Source of the DNA: an uncultured Oscillospiraceae bacterium
GTDB taxonomy: Bacteria; Bacillota; Clostridia; Oscillospirales; Oscillospiraceae
Assembly (NCBI GenBank): GCA_934630495.1
Contig: CAKTVW010000014.1
Span: 1-51,453 of the forward strand
Reading direction: 5' to 3'
Length of the DNA stretch: 51,453 bases
The notes beneath the pieces were generated by a model. That model saw only the letters and a list, made by a program, of their open reading frames with translations, was not told the origin of the DNA and did no database searches. Below, in pieces: positions 16,303 to 24,593 of the stretch (position 1 is its first letter; each line of letters begins with the position of its first letter). Made by a program: the position numbers and the translations under genes.

Positions 16303-17056
16303 GGAAGGCCACCTCCCCGTCGTCATACCAAAGCTGTGTCATAAACAGGCCGCCCGGCGGTGCGGTCGGTCCGGCGGCAGTGCGGTTGCCGCTTGCGAGA
16401 ATGCCGCCGATCTCCTGCGGAGAAAACTTTCCCTCCGCCGCGTAAATCACTGTTCCGGTCATGGCACGTGCCATGTTATAGAGAAAACCGTTCGCGCAGA
16501 TACGGAAATACAGCAGCTTGCCGTCGCGTTCCACGTCGAAATGATAGACGGTGCGCACGGTGGAGCGGACCTCCGTCCCGACGGAGCGTACGGCCGCAAA
16601 ATCGTGCGTGCCGACAAACTGCGCGGCGGCTTCGCGGAGGATGCCTTCGTCGAGATGCTTGGGATAGAACCATGCACGGTTTACATAAAACGGGTCACGC
16701 ATGGGGGAATTATAAATCTGATAGGTGTATTCCTTACGGACGCAGGAGCCGATGGCATTAAAGCCGTCATGCACCTCTCTTGCGTCATAGACCGCAATGT
16801 CAACAGGCAGATGCGTGTTGAGCGCGTAGGGAATGCGGTCGACCGGGATGCGGGAGTCCGTGCGGAAGTTTGCGACGTAGACCCGCGCGTGAACGCCTGC
16901 GTCGGTACGGCCGCAGCCCGTCATGTGGACCTTATGACCCATCACGGCCGACGCTGCTTCCTCCAAGGTCTGCGCAACGCTGCGGGCGTTTTTCTGCACC
17001 TGCCAGCCGTGGTAGGCAGAGCCGTCGTATCTTAAAAACAGAGCGATATTCCGCAC
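16292..17056 (-). CDS. truA: tRNA pseudouridine(38-40) synthase TruA
   Basis: About 254 residues, the normal TruA length. The enzyme isomerises uridines 38-40 in tRNA anticodon arms. The N-terminal YDGSAYHGWQ and the catalytic GRTDAGVHA (Asp nucleophile) are clear, as are later RKEYTYQIYNSP and NGFLYNMARAM motifs. An ATG exists at 17062, but AAGGAGG directly abuts it with zero spacing. GTG at 17056 has a 6-base spacing and yields the usual MRNIAL-type TruA N-terminus, so GTG is taken as the start. It lies downstream of ecfT by about 20 bases, an ecfA-ecfA-ecfT-truA order common in Firmicutes. Confidence 0.95.
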   Translation of the reverse strand: MRNIALFLRYDGSAYHGWQVQKNARSVAQTLEEAASAVMGHKVHMTGCGRTDAGVHARVYVANFRTDSRIPVDRIPYALNTHLPVDIAVYDAREVHDGFNAIGSCVRKEYTYQIYNSPMRDPFYVNRAWFYPKHLDEGILREAAAQFVGTHDFAAVRSVGTEVRSTVRTVYHFDVERDGKLLYFRICANGFLYNMARAMTGTVIYAAEGKFSPQEIGGILASGNRTAAGPTAPPGGLFMTQLWYDDGEVAFHVR

Positions 17057-17077
17057 AGTCATCCTCCTTATGCTCGA

Positions 17078-17881
17078 TCAAAGACCGAAGATGCGCAATG
17101 TGATCACGCCGCCCAGCAGTGCGGCGCCGCAGGCAAAGGCGATCCGGTCTCCTGCCGTAAAACGAAGCTGCTTGAGCTTTGTGCGTCCCTTGCCGCCGTG
17201 ATAGCAGCGGCATTCCATTGCCGTTGCAAGCTCGTCGGCGCGCCGGAACGCACTGACGAACAGCGGTACGAGGATCGGGATCAGCGCCTTGGCGCGGCGG
17301 AAAACGTTGCCGGTCTCAAAATCGGCGCCGCGCGCTTTCTGCGCGGAGATGATCTTGTCTGTTTCTTCGATCAGCGTAGGGATAAAGCGCAGAGCAATGC
17401 TCATCATCATGGCAAGCTCATGAACGGGGAAGTGCAGCTTTTTCAGCGGTGAGAGCAGCGATTCCAGTCCGTCCGTCAGGGCGATGGGCGAGGTGGTGTA
17501 GGTCAGAAGGAAGGTGCCCATGACCAGCAGCATGATGCGCGCGACCAGAAACAGCGCGTTGAAGATGCCCTCGCGCGTGATCGTAAAGATCCAGAACCGA
17601 ACGAGCACATGACCGTCGGAGTAAAACAGATTGATTACGGCGGTAAAAAGAATGATGATAAGCAGCGGCTTCAGGCCGCTGAAGAGCGCCTTGGGGCGAA
17701 TGCGGGAAAGCGACACCGCCAGCACCAGGAACACCAGCGCGATCCCGTAAGAGACGAACCACTTGCACAGGAACAGCGCGACGATATACACCAGCACCAG
17801 CAGCAGCTTGGTGCGCGGGTCGAGACGGTGGATCGGCGTGTTTCCCGGGAAATACTGCCCGAGTGTGATATTTTTCAGCAT
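17078..17881 (-). CDS. ecfT: Energy-coupling factor transporter transmembrane protein EcfT
   Basis: A 267-residue integral membrane protein, the T component of an ECF-type vitamin/micronutrient importer. It couples ATP hydrolysis by EcfA1/EcfA2 to an exchangeable substrate-binding S protein. The N-terminal GQYFPGNTPIHRLDPRTKLL is typical. Several hydrophobic segments follow, then the cytoplasmic Ala-Arg signatures (AQKARGADF and a following RAKALIP/RADELATAMECR stretch) that contact the ATPase grooves. The start overlaps the end of ecfA2 by 7 bases, suggesting translational coupling. No S component is encoded in the window, so this is probably a shared group II module serving S proteins elsewhere. 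Confidence 0.95.
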   Translation of the reverse strand: MLKNITLGQYFPGNTPIHRLDPRTKLLLVLVYIVALFLCKWFVSYGIALVFLVLAVSLSRIRPKALFSGLKPLLIIILFTAVINLFYSDGHVLVRFWIFTITREGIFNALFLVARIMLLVMGTFLLTYTTSPIALTDGLESLLSPLKKLHFPVHELAMMMSIALRFIPTLIEETDKIISAQKARGADFETGNVFRRAKALIPILVPLFVSAFRRADELATAMECRCYHGGKGRTKLKQLRFTAGDRIAFACGAALLGGVITLRIFGL

Positions 17882-18741
17882 TTTCCGCGCCCTCCCTTCA
17901 GCGCCTTGAGCTGTGCCAAGGCATCCTCAAAGGTATAGGTTGCGGGGTCGACGGGAAGGCCAAGCTCGTTCAGGCGCAGAAACAGCTTCGTGACCTGCGG
18001 AACGGCAAGTCCGATTGCATGAAGCTCTGCGGCGTGCGTGAACACCTCGCTCGGCGTACCGAGAAAGGCCACGGTGCCATGGTCCAGCACCAGAAGCCGG
18101 TCGGCCATGGCGGCGACGTCGTCCATGGAGTGACTGACCATGATAACGGTCGCGCCTGTCGCTTTTCTGTAATTGCGGATGTTTTCCAGCAGAGAGGCGC
18201 AGCCGGCCGGGTCAAGCCCGGCAGTCGGCTCGTCAAAAATGACGATCTCGGGCTGCATGGCGATCACGCCCGCAATGGCGGCGCGGCGCTTCTGGCCGCC
18301 GGAGAGATCGAAGGGCGATTTGTCCAGAACGGCCTCGTCCACGCCCGCAAAACGCGCGGCCTGAAGGACGCGACGCTCGATCTCCTCGGCCTTTAAGCCC
18401 TGATTTTTCGGTCCGAAAGCGATATCCTTTCGGACGGTATCCTCAAAGAGCTGGTGCTCCGGGTATTGGAAGACCAGTCCGACACGGAAATGCGCCTCGC
18501 GGACGGTCTGCTTGTCCTTCCAGATGCTCACGCCGCCGAGCAGCACGTCGCCGGAGGTCGGCTTGAGCAGTCCGTTCAGGTGCTGGAGCAGGGTGGATTT
18601 TCCCGAGCCGGTGTGACCGATCACGGCAAGCAGCTCGCCCTTTTCCACTTCAAAATTCAAATGCTTGAGCGCGTCGAACTGAAACGGCGTGTCGACGCTG
18701 TAGGTATGGCAGAGGTCGCGTACCTCGATGATTGCTGACAA
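17875..18741 (-). CDS. ecfA2: ECF transporter ATPase EcfA2
   Basis: About 288 residues, an ABC ATPase that pairs with EcfA1 under EcfT. It shows Walker A GHTGSGKST, the Q-loop in VGLVFQYPEHQLFEDTV, signature LSGGQKRRAAIAGV, Walker B IVIFDEPTAGLDP and the H-loop in MVSHSMDD. The frame extends upstream to ATG 18795, but this would overlap ecfA1. A TTG at 18741 with GGAGG seven bases upstream gives the N-terminus MSAIIEVRDLCHTYSV, as in other EcfA2 proteins, so TTG is the likely start, leaving 17 bases after ecfA1. Assignment as A2 rather than A1 follows gene order and the long C-terminal extension. Confidence 0.93.
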   Translation of the reverse strand: MSAIIEVRDLCHTYSVDTPFQFDALKHLNFEVEKGELLAVIGHTGSGKSTLLQHLNGLLKPTSGDVLLGGVSIWKDKQTVREAHFRVGLVFQYPEHQLFEDTVRKDIAFGPKNQGLKAEEIERRVLQAARFAGVDEAVLDKSPFDLSGGQKRRAAIAGVIAMQPEIVIFDEPTAGLDPAGCASLLENIRNYRKATGATVIMVSHSMDDVAAMADRLLVLDHGTVAFLGTPSEVFTHAAELHAIGLAVPQVTKLFLRLNELGLPVDPATYTFEDALAQLKALKGGRGKC

Positions 18742-18758
18742 TGTTGTTCCTCCGGTGG

Positions 18759-19607
18759 TCAAGCCTTTGCCCAACTGCAAAGTGCCTGCGCACATTCTTC
18801 TGTGGATAGCGCGTCAAGGGGCAGATCGGCCCCGGCGCGGTTCAATTCATAAAGGAGCTTCGTAGTGGCGGGGACGGTCAGCCCGGCCGATTCCAACAGC
18901 TCCACCTGCGTAAAGACCTGCTTCGGCGTGCCGTCGGCGCGGATGCCGCCCTTGTCCATGACGATCACACGGTCGGCATGGATCGCCTCGGTCATGTGGT
19001 GCGTGATGAGCACGACGGTAATGCCGCGTTCGCGGTTCAGACGCTCCACGGTGGCAAGCACCTCCTCGCGTCCGTGAGGGTCGAGCATGGCAGTCGGCTC
19101 GTCGAGAACGATGCAGTCCGGCTGCATGGCGATCACGCCCGCAATGGCGATGCGCTGCTTTTGCCCGCCGGAAAGCAGGTGCGGCGCGTGCGTGCGGTAT
19201 TCATACATTCCGACGGTTTTAAGGGCATCGTCGACGCGCTGACGGATCTCCTGCGGCGGTACGCCGAGATTTTCGGGCGCGAAAGCGACGTCCTCCTCGA
19301 CGACGCTGGCAACCATCTGGTTATCCGGATTCTGAAAGACCATGCCGACGGTCTTCCGAATGTCCAGCAGCAGCGCCTCGTCGGCGGTATCCATGCCGAA
19401 GACGGTCACGCTGCCGCCTTCGGGCAGGAGGATGGCGTTAAAATGCTTGGCAAGCGTGGATTTTCCGCAGCCGTTTCTGCCCAGCACGGCCACAAAGCTG
19501 CCTCGCCGGATCGAAAGGTCCAGCCCATCGAAGACCGGGACGGAAAGCTCCGCGTCCTGCGCCTGATAGGAAAAGCGCAGCTTGCTTACCTTGATCGCTT
19601 CACTCAT
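18759..19607 (-). CDS. ecfA1: ECF transporter ATPase EcfA1
   Basis: A 282-residue ABC ATPase, the other half of the EcfA1-EcfA2 heterodimer. Motifs: Walker A GRNGCGKST, Q-loop GMVFQNPDNQMVASVVEEDV, signature LSGGQKQRIAIAGV, Walker B CIVLDEPTAMLDP and H-loop LITHHMTEA. The start overlaps the 3' end of the methyltransferase gene by 8 bases, with GGGAGG in that gene serving as the ribosome-binding site. The four genes from here to truA form one tight transcription unit. Confidence 0.95.
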   Translation of the reverse strand: MSEAIKVSKLRFSYQAQDAELSVPVFDGLDLSIRRGSFVAVLGRNGCGKSTLAKHFNAILLPEGGSVTVFGMDTADEALLLDIRKTVGMVFQNPDNQMVASVVEEDVAFAPENLGVPPQEIRQRVDDALKTVGMYEYRTHAPHLLSGGQKQRIAIAGVIAMQPDCIVLDEPTAMLDPHGREEVLATVERLNRERGITVVLITHHMTEAIHADRVIVMDKGGIRADGTPKQVFTQVELLESAGLTVPATTKLLYELNRAGADLPLDALSTEECAQALCSWAKA

Positions 19608-20478
19608 GGTCCGGCGCCTCCCGTGTCCAACGTCCGGTCGCGCCGCAGGGCAGCACCAGCCCCGAGTCCGTTACCGGCAGGCCAAGCTCGTCCGCTTCGC
19701 TCCGTCCGCCGAAGCGCGGAGAGACGACGCTGTCGAGCAGACACGTCAAAACGGAGGGAGCAAGACCCGTTGTGTAGGAATTGATGATGAAAAACAGCGG
19801 ATCGTCGGACAAAACGCCGCTGACCAGCTTCAGAAAGGGAAACAGATCCTTTTCCAGCTTCCAAATTTCGCCGGACGGTCCGCGCCCGTAGCTCGGCGGG
19901 TCCATGATGACCGCGTCGTAGCGGCGGCCGCGCTTGATCTCCCGTTCGACGAACTTTGCGCAGTCGTCCACGATCCAGCGGATGGGCGCGTCACTCAGAC
20001 CGGACGCAGCGGCGTTTTCCTTTGCCCACGCGACCATGCCCTTTGCGGCGTCGACGTGGCAGACGGAGGCGCCCGCTTTCGCGGCTGCCAGCGTGGCGCC
20101 GCCTGTATAGGCAAAGAGATTCAAAACGGAGATCGGACGTCCTGCCGATCTGATTTTGCGGTCGATAAAGTCCCAGTTGACCGCCTGCTCGGGGAAAATG
20201 CCCGTGTGCTTGAAATTCATCGGCTTGACATGGAAAGTCAGGTCGCGGTAACGGATCGGCCAGTGGTCGGGCAGCTTGTGCTGGGACCATTGCCCGCCGC
20301 CGCTGCTCGAGCGGGCGTAGCGAGCGTCATAGCGCTTCCAGCGCGGGTCCTTACGCGGCGTCGACCAGATGACCTGCGGGTCCGGGCGCACCAAATAATA
20401 GCGTCCCCAGCGCTCCAGCTTCTCACCGTCGGAGGTGTCCAAAACCTCATAATCCTTCCATTGCTCCGCTTTCCACAT
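19600..20478 (-). CDS. Class I SAM-dependent methyltransferase (RlmI/RlmK-like)
   Basis: About 292 residues. The SAM-binding motif I region NLFAYTGGATLAAAKAG, a motif II-like acidic HVDAAKGMV and motif IV DPPSYGRG identify a Rossmann-fold methyltransferase resembling the catalytic half of 23S rRNA methyltransferases RlmI/RlmK(L). The N-terminal about 100 residues are Trp/Arg rich and may bind RNA. The likely substrate is rRNA, an inference from fold only. AGGAG precedes the start. It heads the leftward operon. A TATAAT-like box (complement of 20607-20612) lies upstream but has a poor -35 partner, so the operon promoter is uncertain. Confidence 0.88.
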   Translation of the reverse strand: MWKAEQWKDYEVLDTSDGEKLERWGRYYLVRPDPQVIWSTPRKDPRWKRYDARYARSSSGGGQWSQHKLPDHWPIRYRDLTFHVKPMNFKHTGIFPEQAVNWDFIDRKIRSAGRPISVLNLFAYTGGATLAAAKAGASVCHVDAAKGMVAWAKENAAASGLSDAPIRWIVDDCAKFVEREIKRGRRYDAVIMDPPSYGRGPSGEIWKLEKDLFPFLKLVSGVLSDDPLFFIINSYTTGLAPSVLTCLLDSVVSPRFGGRSEADELGLPVTDSGLVLPCGATGRWTREAPDHE

Positions 20479-20640
20479 GGGCGTTTCTCCTAGCTGCTTT
20501 ACATTTTCGAGTGTTCCCGAAAATAAAGCGGTATTATCTTTCGTAATGCGTTTTCTTGATTTTGCTTTTTGACCGGGGGCTTTCGTCTTCGATGCGGCCC
20601 CGTTACATTATAATATAGGTAATTCTTAGAAAGACCGATC

Positions 20641-20662
20641 GGGGCGATCGAAAGATCGCCCC
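20641..20662 (-). terminator. Hairpin terminator after the penicillin-binding protein gene
   Basis: A perfect 9-bp stem, GGGGCGATC with GATCGCCCC, has a four-base loop and lies 12 bases past the PBP stop. Read leftward it is followed by a loose T-containing stretch (gatcggtctttct), so it is a moderately convincing intrinsic terminator. Confidence 0.6.
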
Positions 20663-20674
20663 GGAGTCCGGGTA

Positions 20675-23284
20675 TCAGGCTGTTATTTTTCTGCGCTCAT
20701 ACCATTCGCCCTCGTCCCACGGAAGGGAAACATCCGGGGGAGTCGGGGCCTCCGTCGGTTCGGTAGGCTCGGTCGGGCCTTGCGATTCGGTAGGCGGTTC
20801 GGTCGGCTTGGTGCTGTCCTTTGTGTGGATCGTGCAGAACGAATCCTTATTCTTCTCGTTGTAGACGTAAGGCTCGTCCTTATGCACGCGCCATTCCTCG
20901 TTAAAGATCAGCATACCCTTTTCCGTCACGGTATTGCCGGGGACCTCCTCGCAGTACTCGTTGGCGATCTTTCCGGATTCTTCGCAGATCTTTACCAGCT
21001 TATGGCAGGTGCAGATTCCGTTCGGCGCGTCTTCGTAGAACAGACGGACCGTGGTCACGCGGTTGCCGCCGTTGTCACGCACGTCTTTTTCACATGCCTC
21101 CGTGGCGGTGAGCCCGCAGTCCGAGCACACGCTGTACCAGCCGACGTTTTCCGGCTGCGTAAAGGAACGGTATTCCAGATCGGCGTGAAGCTGCTCCATC
21201 ACCTTGTGCCACATGACGGTCGCCGGATTCGCCCACGAATTGGAGAGGATGACCTGCTCCGGCGAATCGTAGCCGCACCATACCGCGGCGGTGTAATACG
21301 GAGTATAGCCGGCGAACCAGCGCGACTGGTTGTTTGCGGAGGTGCCCGTCTTACCGGCGACAGCGACATTGCTCATCGCGGCGGGCGTGCCCGTGCCGTA
21401 TCTTACGACGTCGCTGAGCATATAGTTTACATAATATGCGGCCTTTTCACTGATGGCGGTATGGCTTTCCTGCGCGTTATCAAGGATCAGATTGCCGTCG
21501 GCATCCTCAACATGCGTATAGGAACGCGCTTCGCGGAAGGAGCCCATGTTCGGGAAGGTCGCGTAGGCCTGCGTCATTTCGCGCACCGTCAGGCCGAAGG
21601 TCTGTTCGCCGAGCGCAAGGGGAGCGTAGGCGATATCGGTGTATTCTCTGCCGCCCTGCTCGTAGTGGTCGACCAGCGTGGTGATCCCCAGCTTCTGCGT
21701 GAGGAAATCGTAGCTGTTTTGCAGGCCGAGCTTGTCGAGCGTTTTAACGGAGATCGTGTTCAGAGAGCTTGTCACGCCGCGCAGGACCAGACACATGCCG
21801 CTGTAGCTACGCGCGTCGTTCTGCGGCCAGCTCGTGTTCTCATAGAAGGGGGAATCCTCAATTGCCGTCGCGGGGGTAATGAGACCCGCGTCCAGCGCGG
21901 GCGCATAGACCGCGATGGGCTTGACGGACGAGCCGGTGGGAAGGCTTGCTTCCGCGCGGTTATAGGAGAGGGGATATTCCTTCTCGCCCACACCGCCGTA
22001 GATGGCGATCAGGTCGCCCGTGGCGTTGTCCACAATGGTGATCGCGGACTGGAGCTGCTGCGTGCTGACGGTGTCGGGCACGTTGTCCGGATTGCTGTAA
22101 ATGCGGTCGACGACGGCCTGGACCTTCGGGTTGATCGTGGCGTAGATGCGGTAACCGCCGGTCAGAAGCTTCTGCTCTGCAGCCTGCTTGCTGATGCCGT
22201 ACTTGCTGCTCAGATCCTTGAGCACGTCGCGGTAGACCGTATCGGTGAAATAGGAATAGGTGTTGCTGTCGTCCACGGCAGGGTTTAAGGTGCCGCACCA
22301 CGGGCAATAATACTGTCCGTCCGCGCCGAGACTGTATTGGTCGCTGGTCCCCTCGAAGGTGCAGTTGCTGCAGCGGAAGCTCTGCTCGTCGTAGCGGCCG
22401 TCATGGAAGACCAGCTCCTGTTCCTTGGCCGCTTTCAGCTCGGCTTCGCTGTCGATATAGCCCTGCGCGTACATTTCGGCAAGAATGGTGTTGCGCCGCT
22501 TTTCGTTATTGGCCGGCCTGATATAGGGGTCGTAAAGCGAGGGATTGTTGGTGATGGCGATGATGGAGGCGCATTCGGCGGTCGTCAGATCGCTGATGTT
22601 TTTGCCGAAATAGACCTGCGCCGCACTCTGCACGCCGTAGCAGCCTTCGCCGAGATAAATGGTGTTCAGATACCATTCCATGATCTCGTCCTTGGTATAG
22701 CGTTCCTCGACCGCGAGAGCGCGGAAGATCTCCTGCACCTTGCGGTGGACCGTAATGCTGTCCTCGTTGGAGAGGTTCTTGATAAGCTGCTGCGTGATCG
22801 TCGATGCGCCGAAGGAGGAATCGCCGCCTGCAAAGTTGCGGACGGCCGACAGCGTGCGCAGCCAGTCCACGCCGCTGTGGTCGGGGAAGCGCTTGTCTTC
22901 GATGGCAACGGCGGCGTTGTACATGTCCAGCGGGATCTCGTCGATGCCGACCCAGATACGGTTCTGCGTGGCGTAGAGCTGCTGGTATTCCTTATATTCG
23001 CCGGTGTCGGGGTCGGTATAGTAGATGATCGAGGTCTGCGCCAGCGAGATGCTGTCCAGATCCAGCGTGTCGGCGTAATCCTCGGCCTGCGGGATGACGT
23101 CCGTTTTCAGATATTCGGAAAATTTTGTCATAAAGATCGAGCCGGAAATGACGGCAATCAGCGCGAGCGTGCCGACAATGACCAAAAGCCAGAGCATGAT
23201 CTTACCGAGGACATGCAGCGCGACACGACAGATGCGCCATGCGATATGAGGCTGTTTTGCGGGCGGTTGACCGTTTTTGGCCAT
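20675..23284 (-). CDS. Bifunctional class A penicillin-binding protein (PBP1A-type) with zinc-ribbon insertion
   Basis: About 869 residues. It polymerises lipid II (glycosyltransferase, GT51) and cross-links peptidoglycan (transpeptidase) outside the membrane. A transmembrane anchor lies near residues 25-50. GT51 motifs are EDKRFPDHSGVD (catalytic Glu near 129), GASTITQQLIKNL and YLNTIYLGEGCYG. Transpeptidase motifs are GSSVKP (SxxK), SLN in TSSLNTIS and KTGTSANN. Between the domains is a four-Cys zinc-ribbon-like insert (Cys305, 308, 327, 330). The C-terminus has further Cys pairs (CSDCG, CTCH) and a Thr/Pro/Glu-rich tail. The start at 23284 is preferred over 23296 because GGAGG is five bases upstream. 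It is monocistronic with a hairpin downstream. A TTGACA lies upstream in the 23500-23520 region but no well-spaced -10 was found. Confidence 0.94.
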   Translation of the reverse strand: MAKNGQPPAKQPHIAWRICRVALHVLGKIMLWLLVIVGTLALIAVISGSIFMTKFSEYLKTDVIPQAEDYADTLDLDSISLAQTSIIYYTDPDTGEYKEYQQLYATQNRIWVGIDEIPLDMYNAAVAIEDKRFPDHSGVDWLRTLSAVRNFAGGDSSFGASTITQQLIKNLSNEDSITVHRKVQEIFRALAVEERYTKDEIMEWYLNTIYLGEGCYGVQSAAQVYFGKNISDLTTAECASIIAITNNPSLYDPYIRPANNEKRRNTILAEMYAQGYIDSEAELKAAKEQELVFHDGRYDEQSFRCSNCTFEGTSDQYSLGADGQYYCPWCGTLNPAVDDSNTYSYFTDTVYRDVLKDLSSKYGISKQAAEQKLLTGGYRIYATINPKVQAVVDRIYSNPDNVPDTVSTQQLQSAITIVDNATGDLIAIYGGVGEKEYPLSYNRAEASLPTGSSVKPIAVYAPALDAGLITPATAIEDSPFYENTSWPQNDARSYSGMCLVLRGVTSSLNTISVKTLDKLGLQNSYDFLTQKLGITTLVDHYEQGGREYTDIAYAPLALGEQTFGLTVREMTQAYATFPNMGSFREARSYTHVEDADGNLILDNAQESHTAISEKAAYYVNYMLSDVVRYGTGTPAAMSNVAVAGKTGTSANNQSRWFAGYTPYYTAAVWCGYDSPEQVILSNSWANPATVMWHKVMEQLHADLEYRSFTQPENVGWYSVCSDCGLTATEACEKDVRDNGGNRVTTVRLFYEDAPNGICTCHKLVKICEESGKIANEYCEEVPGNTVTEKGMLIFNEEWRVHKDEPYVYNEKNKDSFCTIHTKDSTKPTEPPTESQGPTEPTEPTEAPTPPDVSLPWDEGEWYERRKITA

Positions 23285-23589
23285 GAGATCCTCCATTCTG
23301 CCGCACGGTACGGCGCCGTTGGGAAATGAAGCTCAGCGGCGGCGGCAGAGCCTCGGGCGGTCCGTACCTGCCGCGTCTGCGGTGCGCGGCAAACCTTATA
23401 ATATATTTAGTTCGGGGGCTTTGCGCCCGTGTTCCGTGGGTGTTTCGCTCGTTCGGGACGCGGCAGGCCGCGTGAGACTGACCAATATCCCTATCTACAT
23501 AATTATATCACGCCTGTCAAATCGATATTAGCGCATTTTTTGTTGGATATTTTTCGCTCATTACGAAAAACTAGCGTTGGGTGATAAAA

Positions 23590-23844
23590 ATGAATTGGAT
23601 TTTCTCCGCAGTTACGGCGATCGTATTATCGGTAAAATTTCTATTCGTTCCGGCGTTTGCCGAAAGCTACACGGTAACGAGCGAAAACGGGTACGTCGCC
23701 GTCCGAGAGGAGAGCGGTGAGACCGTGCGGACGGAGGTCCGCGTCTCCATGCTTCCCGAGGCGGACCACGCGCGGCTGGAAAACGGGATCGAATGCGGCG
23801 ACGAACGGGAGCTTGCCAAGGTCATGGAGAGCTTTTGCTCCTGA
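23590..23844 (+). CDS. Small secreted protein, BofC C-terminal-like
   Basis: 84 residues with a signal peptide (hydrophobic segment ending VPAFAES; cleavage after Ala expected) and a roughly 60-residue mature domain with phrases YTVTSENGYVAV and LPEADHARLENGIE. These resemble the short BofC_C-type domain seen in many clostridial secreted proteins; that match is from pattern memory and tentative. BofC takes part in forespore signalling in Bacillus, but no such role is shown here. ATG 23590 is chosen over the in-frame GTG 23581 because GGTGAT, complementary to the 16S 3' end, lies between them, though its 4-base spacing is short. A TTCG-loop hairpin follows the gene, so it appears monocistronic. 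Confidence 0.72.
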   Translation: MNWIFSAVTAIVLSVKFLFVPAFAESYTVTSENGYVAVREESGETVRTEVRVSMLPEADHARLENGIECGDERELAKVMESFCS

Positions 23845-23860
23845 GCTGTTGAACGTCAAA

Positions 23861-23882
23861 AAAATGCGTTCGCGCATTTTCC
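23861..23882 (+). terminator. TTCG-loop terminator after the small secreted protein gene
   Basis: AAAATGCG and CGCATTTT (23861-23868 and 23873-23880) form an 8-bp stem around a stable TTCG loop, ending in TTTT. It lies 16 bases after the stop and just before the next promoter. Confidence 0.65.
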
Positions 23883-23884
23883 TC

Positions 23885-23913
23885 TTGATTTTCTCCGTCT
23901 GTGGGGTTACAAT
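23885..23913 (+). promoter_or_regulatory. Sigma-A-type promoter for the DUF1292 gene
   Basis: TTGATT (23885-23890), a 17-base spacer and TACAAT (23908-23913), about 30 bases before the start codon. It lies directly after a terminator hairpin, which supports a new transcript start here. Confidence 0.75.
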
Positions 23914-23942
23914 AGTGACAGAGAAACGAAGGAGGAACGGCT

Positions 23943-24224
23943 ATGGATGAGGATTTCGGCCGCGATGTGATCTCAATCACCGACGAGGACGGCGTGGAAT
24001 ACGAGCTGGAGGTGCTTTCCTCCGTGACCTACCGCGGGTCGGAGTACCTTGCGCTTACGCCCGCCGACGTTGACGAGGATGAAGACGAGCTTGAGGTCAG
24101 TATTCTCAAGTCCGTTACCGACGAGGACGGCGAGCCGATGCTGGTCGCCGTTGAGGATGAAAACGAGCTTGAAACGGTCTATGACCTGCTGATGCAGGAG
24201 CTTCTCGACGACGGGGAAGAATGA
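23943..24224 (+). CDS. DUF1292 family acidic protein
   Basis: 93 residues, strongly acidic (DEDEDELEV, DEDGEPMLV, LLDDGEE). The pattern of a TDEDG-containing N-terminal strand, the central YLAL phrase and the ELETVYDLLMQELL helix matches the DUF1292/UPF0473 family of short Firmicutes proteins. In other genomes this family is often near ruvX/alaS; that context is absent here. Function is unknown. AAGGAGG is perfectly placed before the ATG, and a clear promoter precedes it. The 6S RNA gene begins about 30 bases downstream. Confidence 0.85.
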   Translation: MDEDFGRDVISITDEDGVEYELEVLSSVTYRGSEYLALTPADVDEDEDELEVSILKSVTDEDGEPMLVAVEDENELETVYDLLMQELLDDGEE

Positions 24225-24256
24225 CCGATTTGGGTATTTGACGACAAAAACTGAAT

Positions 24257-24464
24257 AAAGTTCCCTGCTTGGTGCGTGATAGCTCCTTTTAGACCCACAT
24301 CATTTCTTCGGGATGTCGGACTTCCGTTTCGGCTTGCAGGCCTCCCGTTCCGGCTTTGACCGCGAATGGACGTTGGAAGCAGAAAAGATGCGGAGAGACA
24401 ACCCACCTGCCGTTTCGTGCAGGTTATAAATGGCGCTACACGGCTTTAGCGGGGGACTTTTTTT
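24257..24464 (+). ncRNA. ssrS: 6S RNA (SsrS), RNA polymerase regulator
   Basis: About 208 bases that fold as the long rod with a central bubble typical of 6S RNA. The two ends pair: AAAGTTCCCTGCT (24257-24269) with AGCGGGGGACTTTT (24448-24461), 13 pairs including wobbles. Next come CGTG and TAGC pairing with GCTACACG. The bubble follows, with the small 3'-side hairpin CCTGC-GCAGG, and an apical arm including ACTTCCG with TGGAAG. A run of seven T (24458-24464) ends it. 6S RNA mimics an open promoter and binds the housekeeping holoenzyme in stationary phase. Identification is by structure and partial recall of clostridial 6S sequences; no covariance-model search was run. No strong promoter was found immediately upstream. 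Confidence 0.8.
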
Positions 24465-24504
24465 ACCGTTCCGTAAACTTTTTTCCTAAATTCGTACTTT
24501 GCTC

Positions 24505-24533
24505 TTGCAAGATTACGATTTTCAGAGTATAAT
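24505..24533 (+). promoter_or_regulatory. Sigma-A-type promoter for the foldase gene
   Basis: TTGCAA (24505-24510), a 17-base spacer and a consensus TATAAT (24528-24533). The start codon is about 60 bases downstream, with a small CGGGC-GCCCG hairpin in the leader. Confidence 0.8.
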
Positions 24534-24593
24534 GTCTCATGCTGTAACTTTCGGGCGCGGCCCGAGAATTTCTCATGAAAGAGGTAATATCAA

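Noticed and set aside
23491..23530. Promoter for the PBP gene on the minus strand (TTGACA near a TATAAT)
   Set aside because: The two boxes are only about 7 bases apart, and the next -10 candidate at 17 bases (TAGATA) is poor, so no promoter is claimed.
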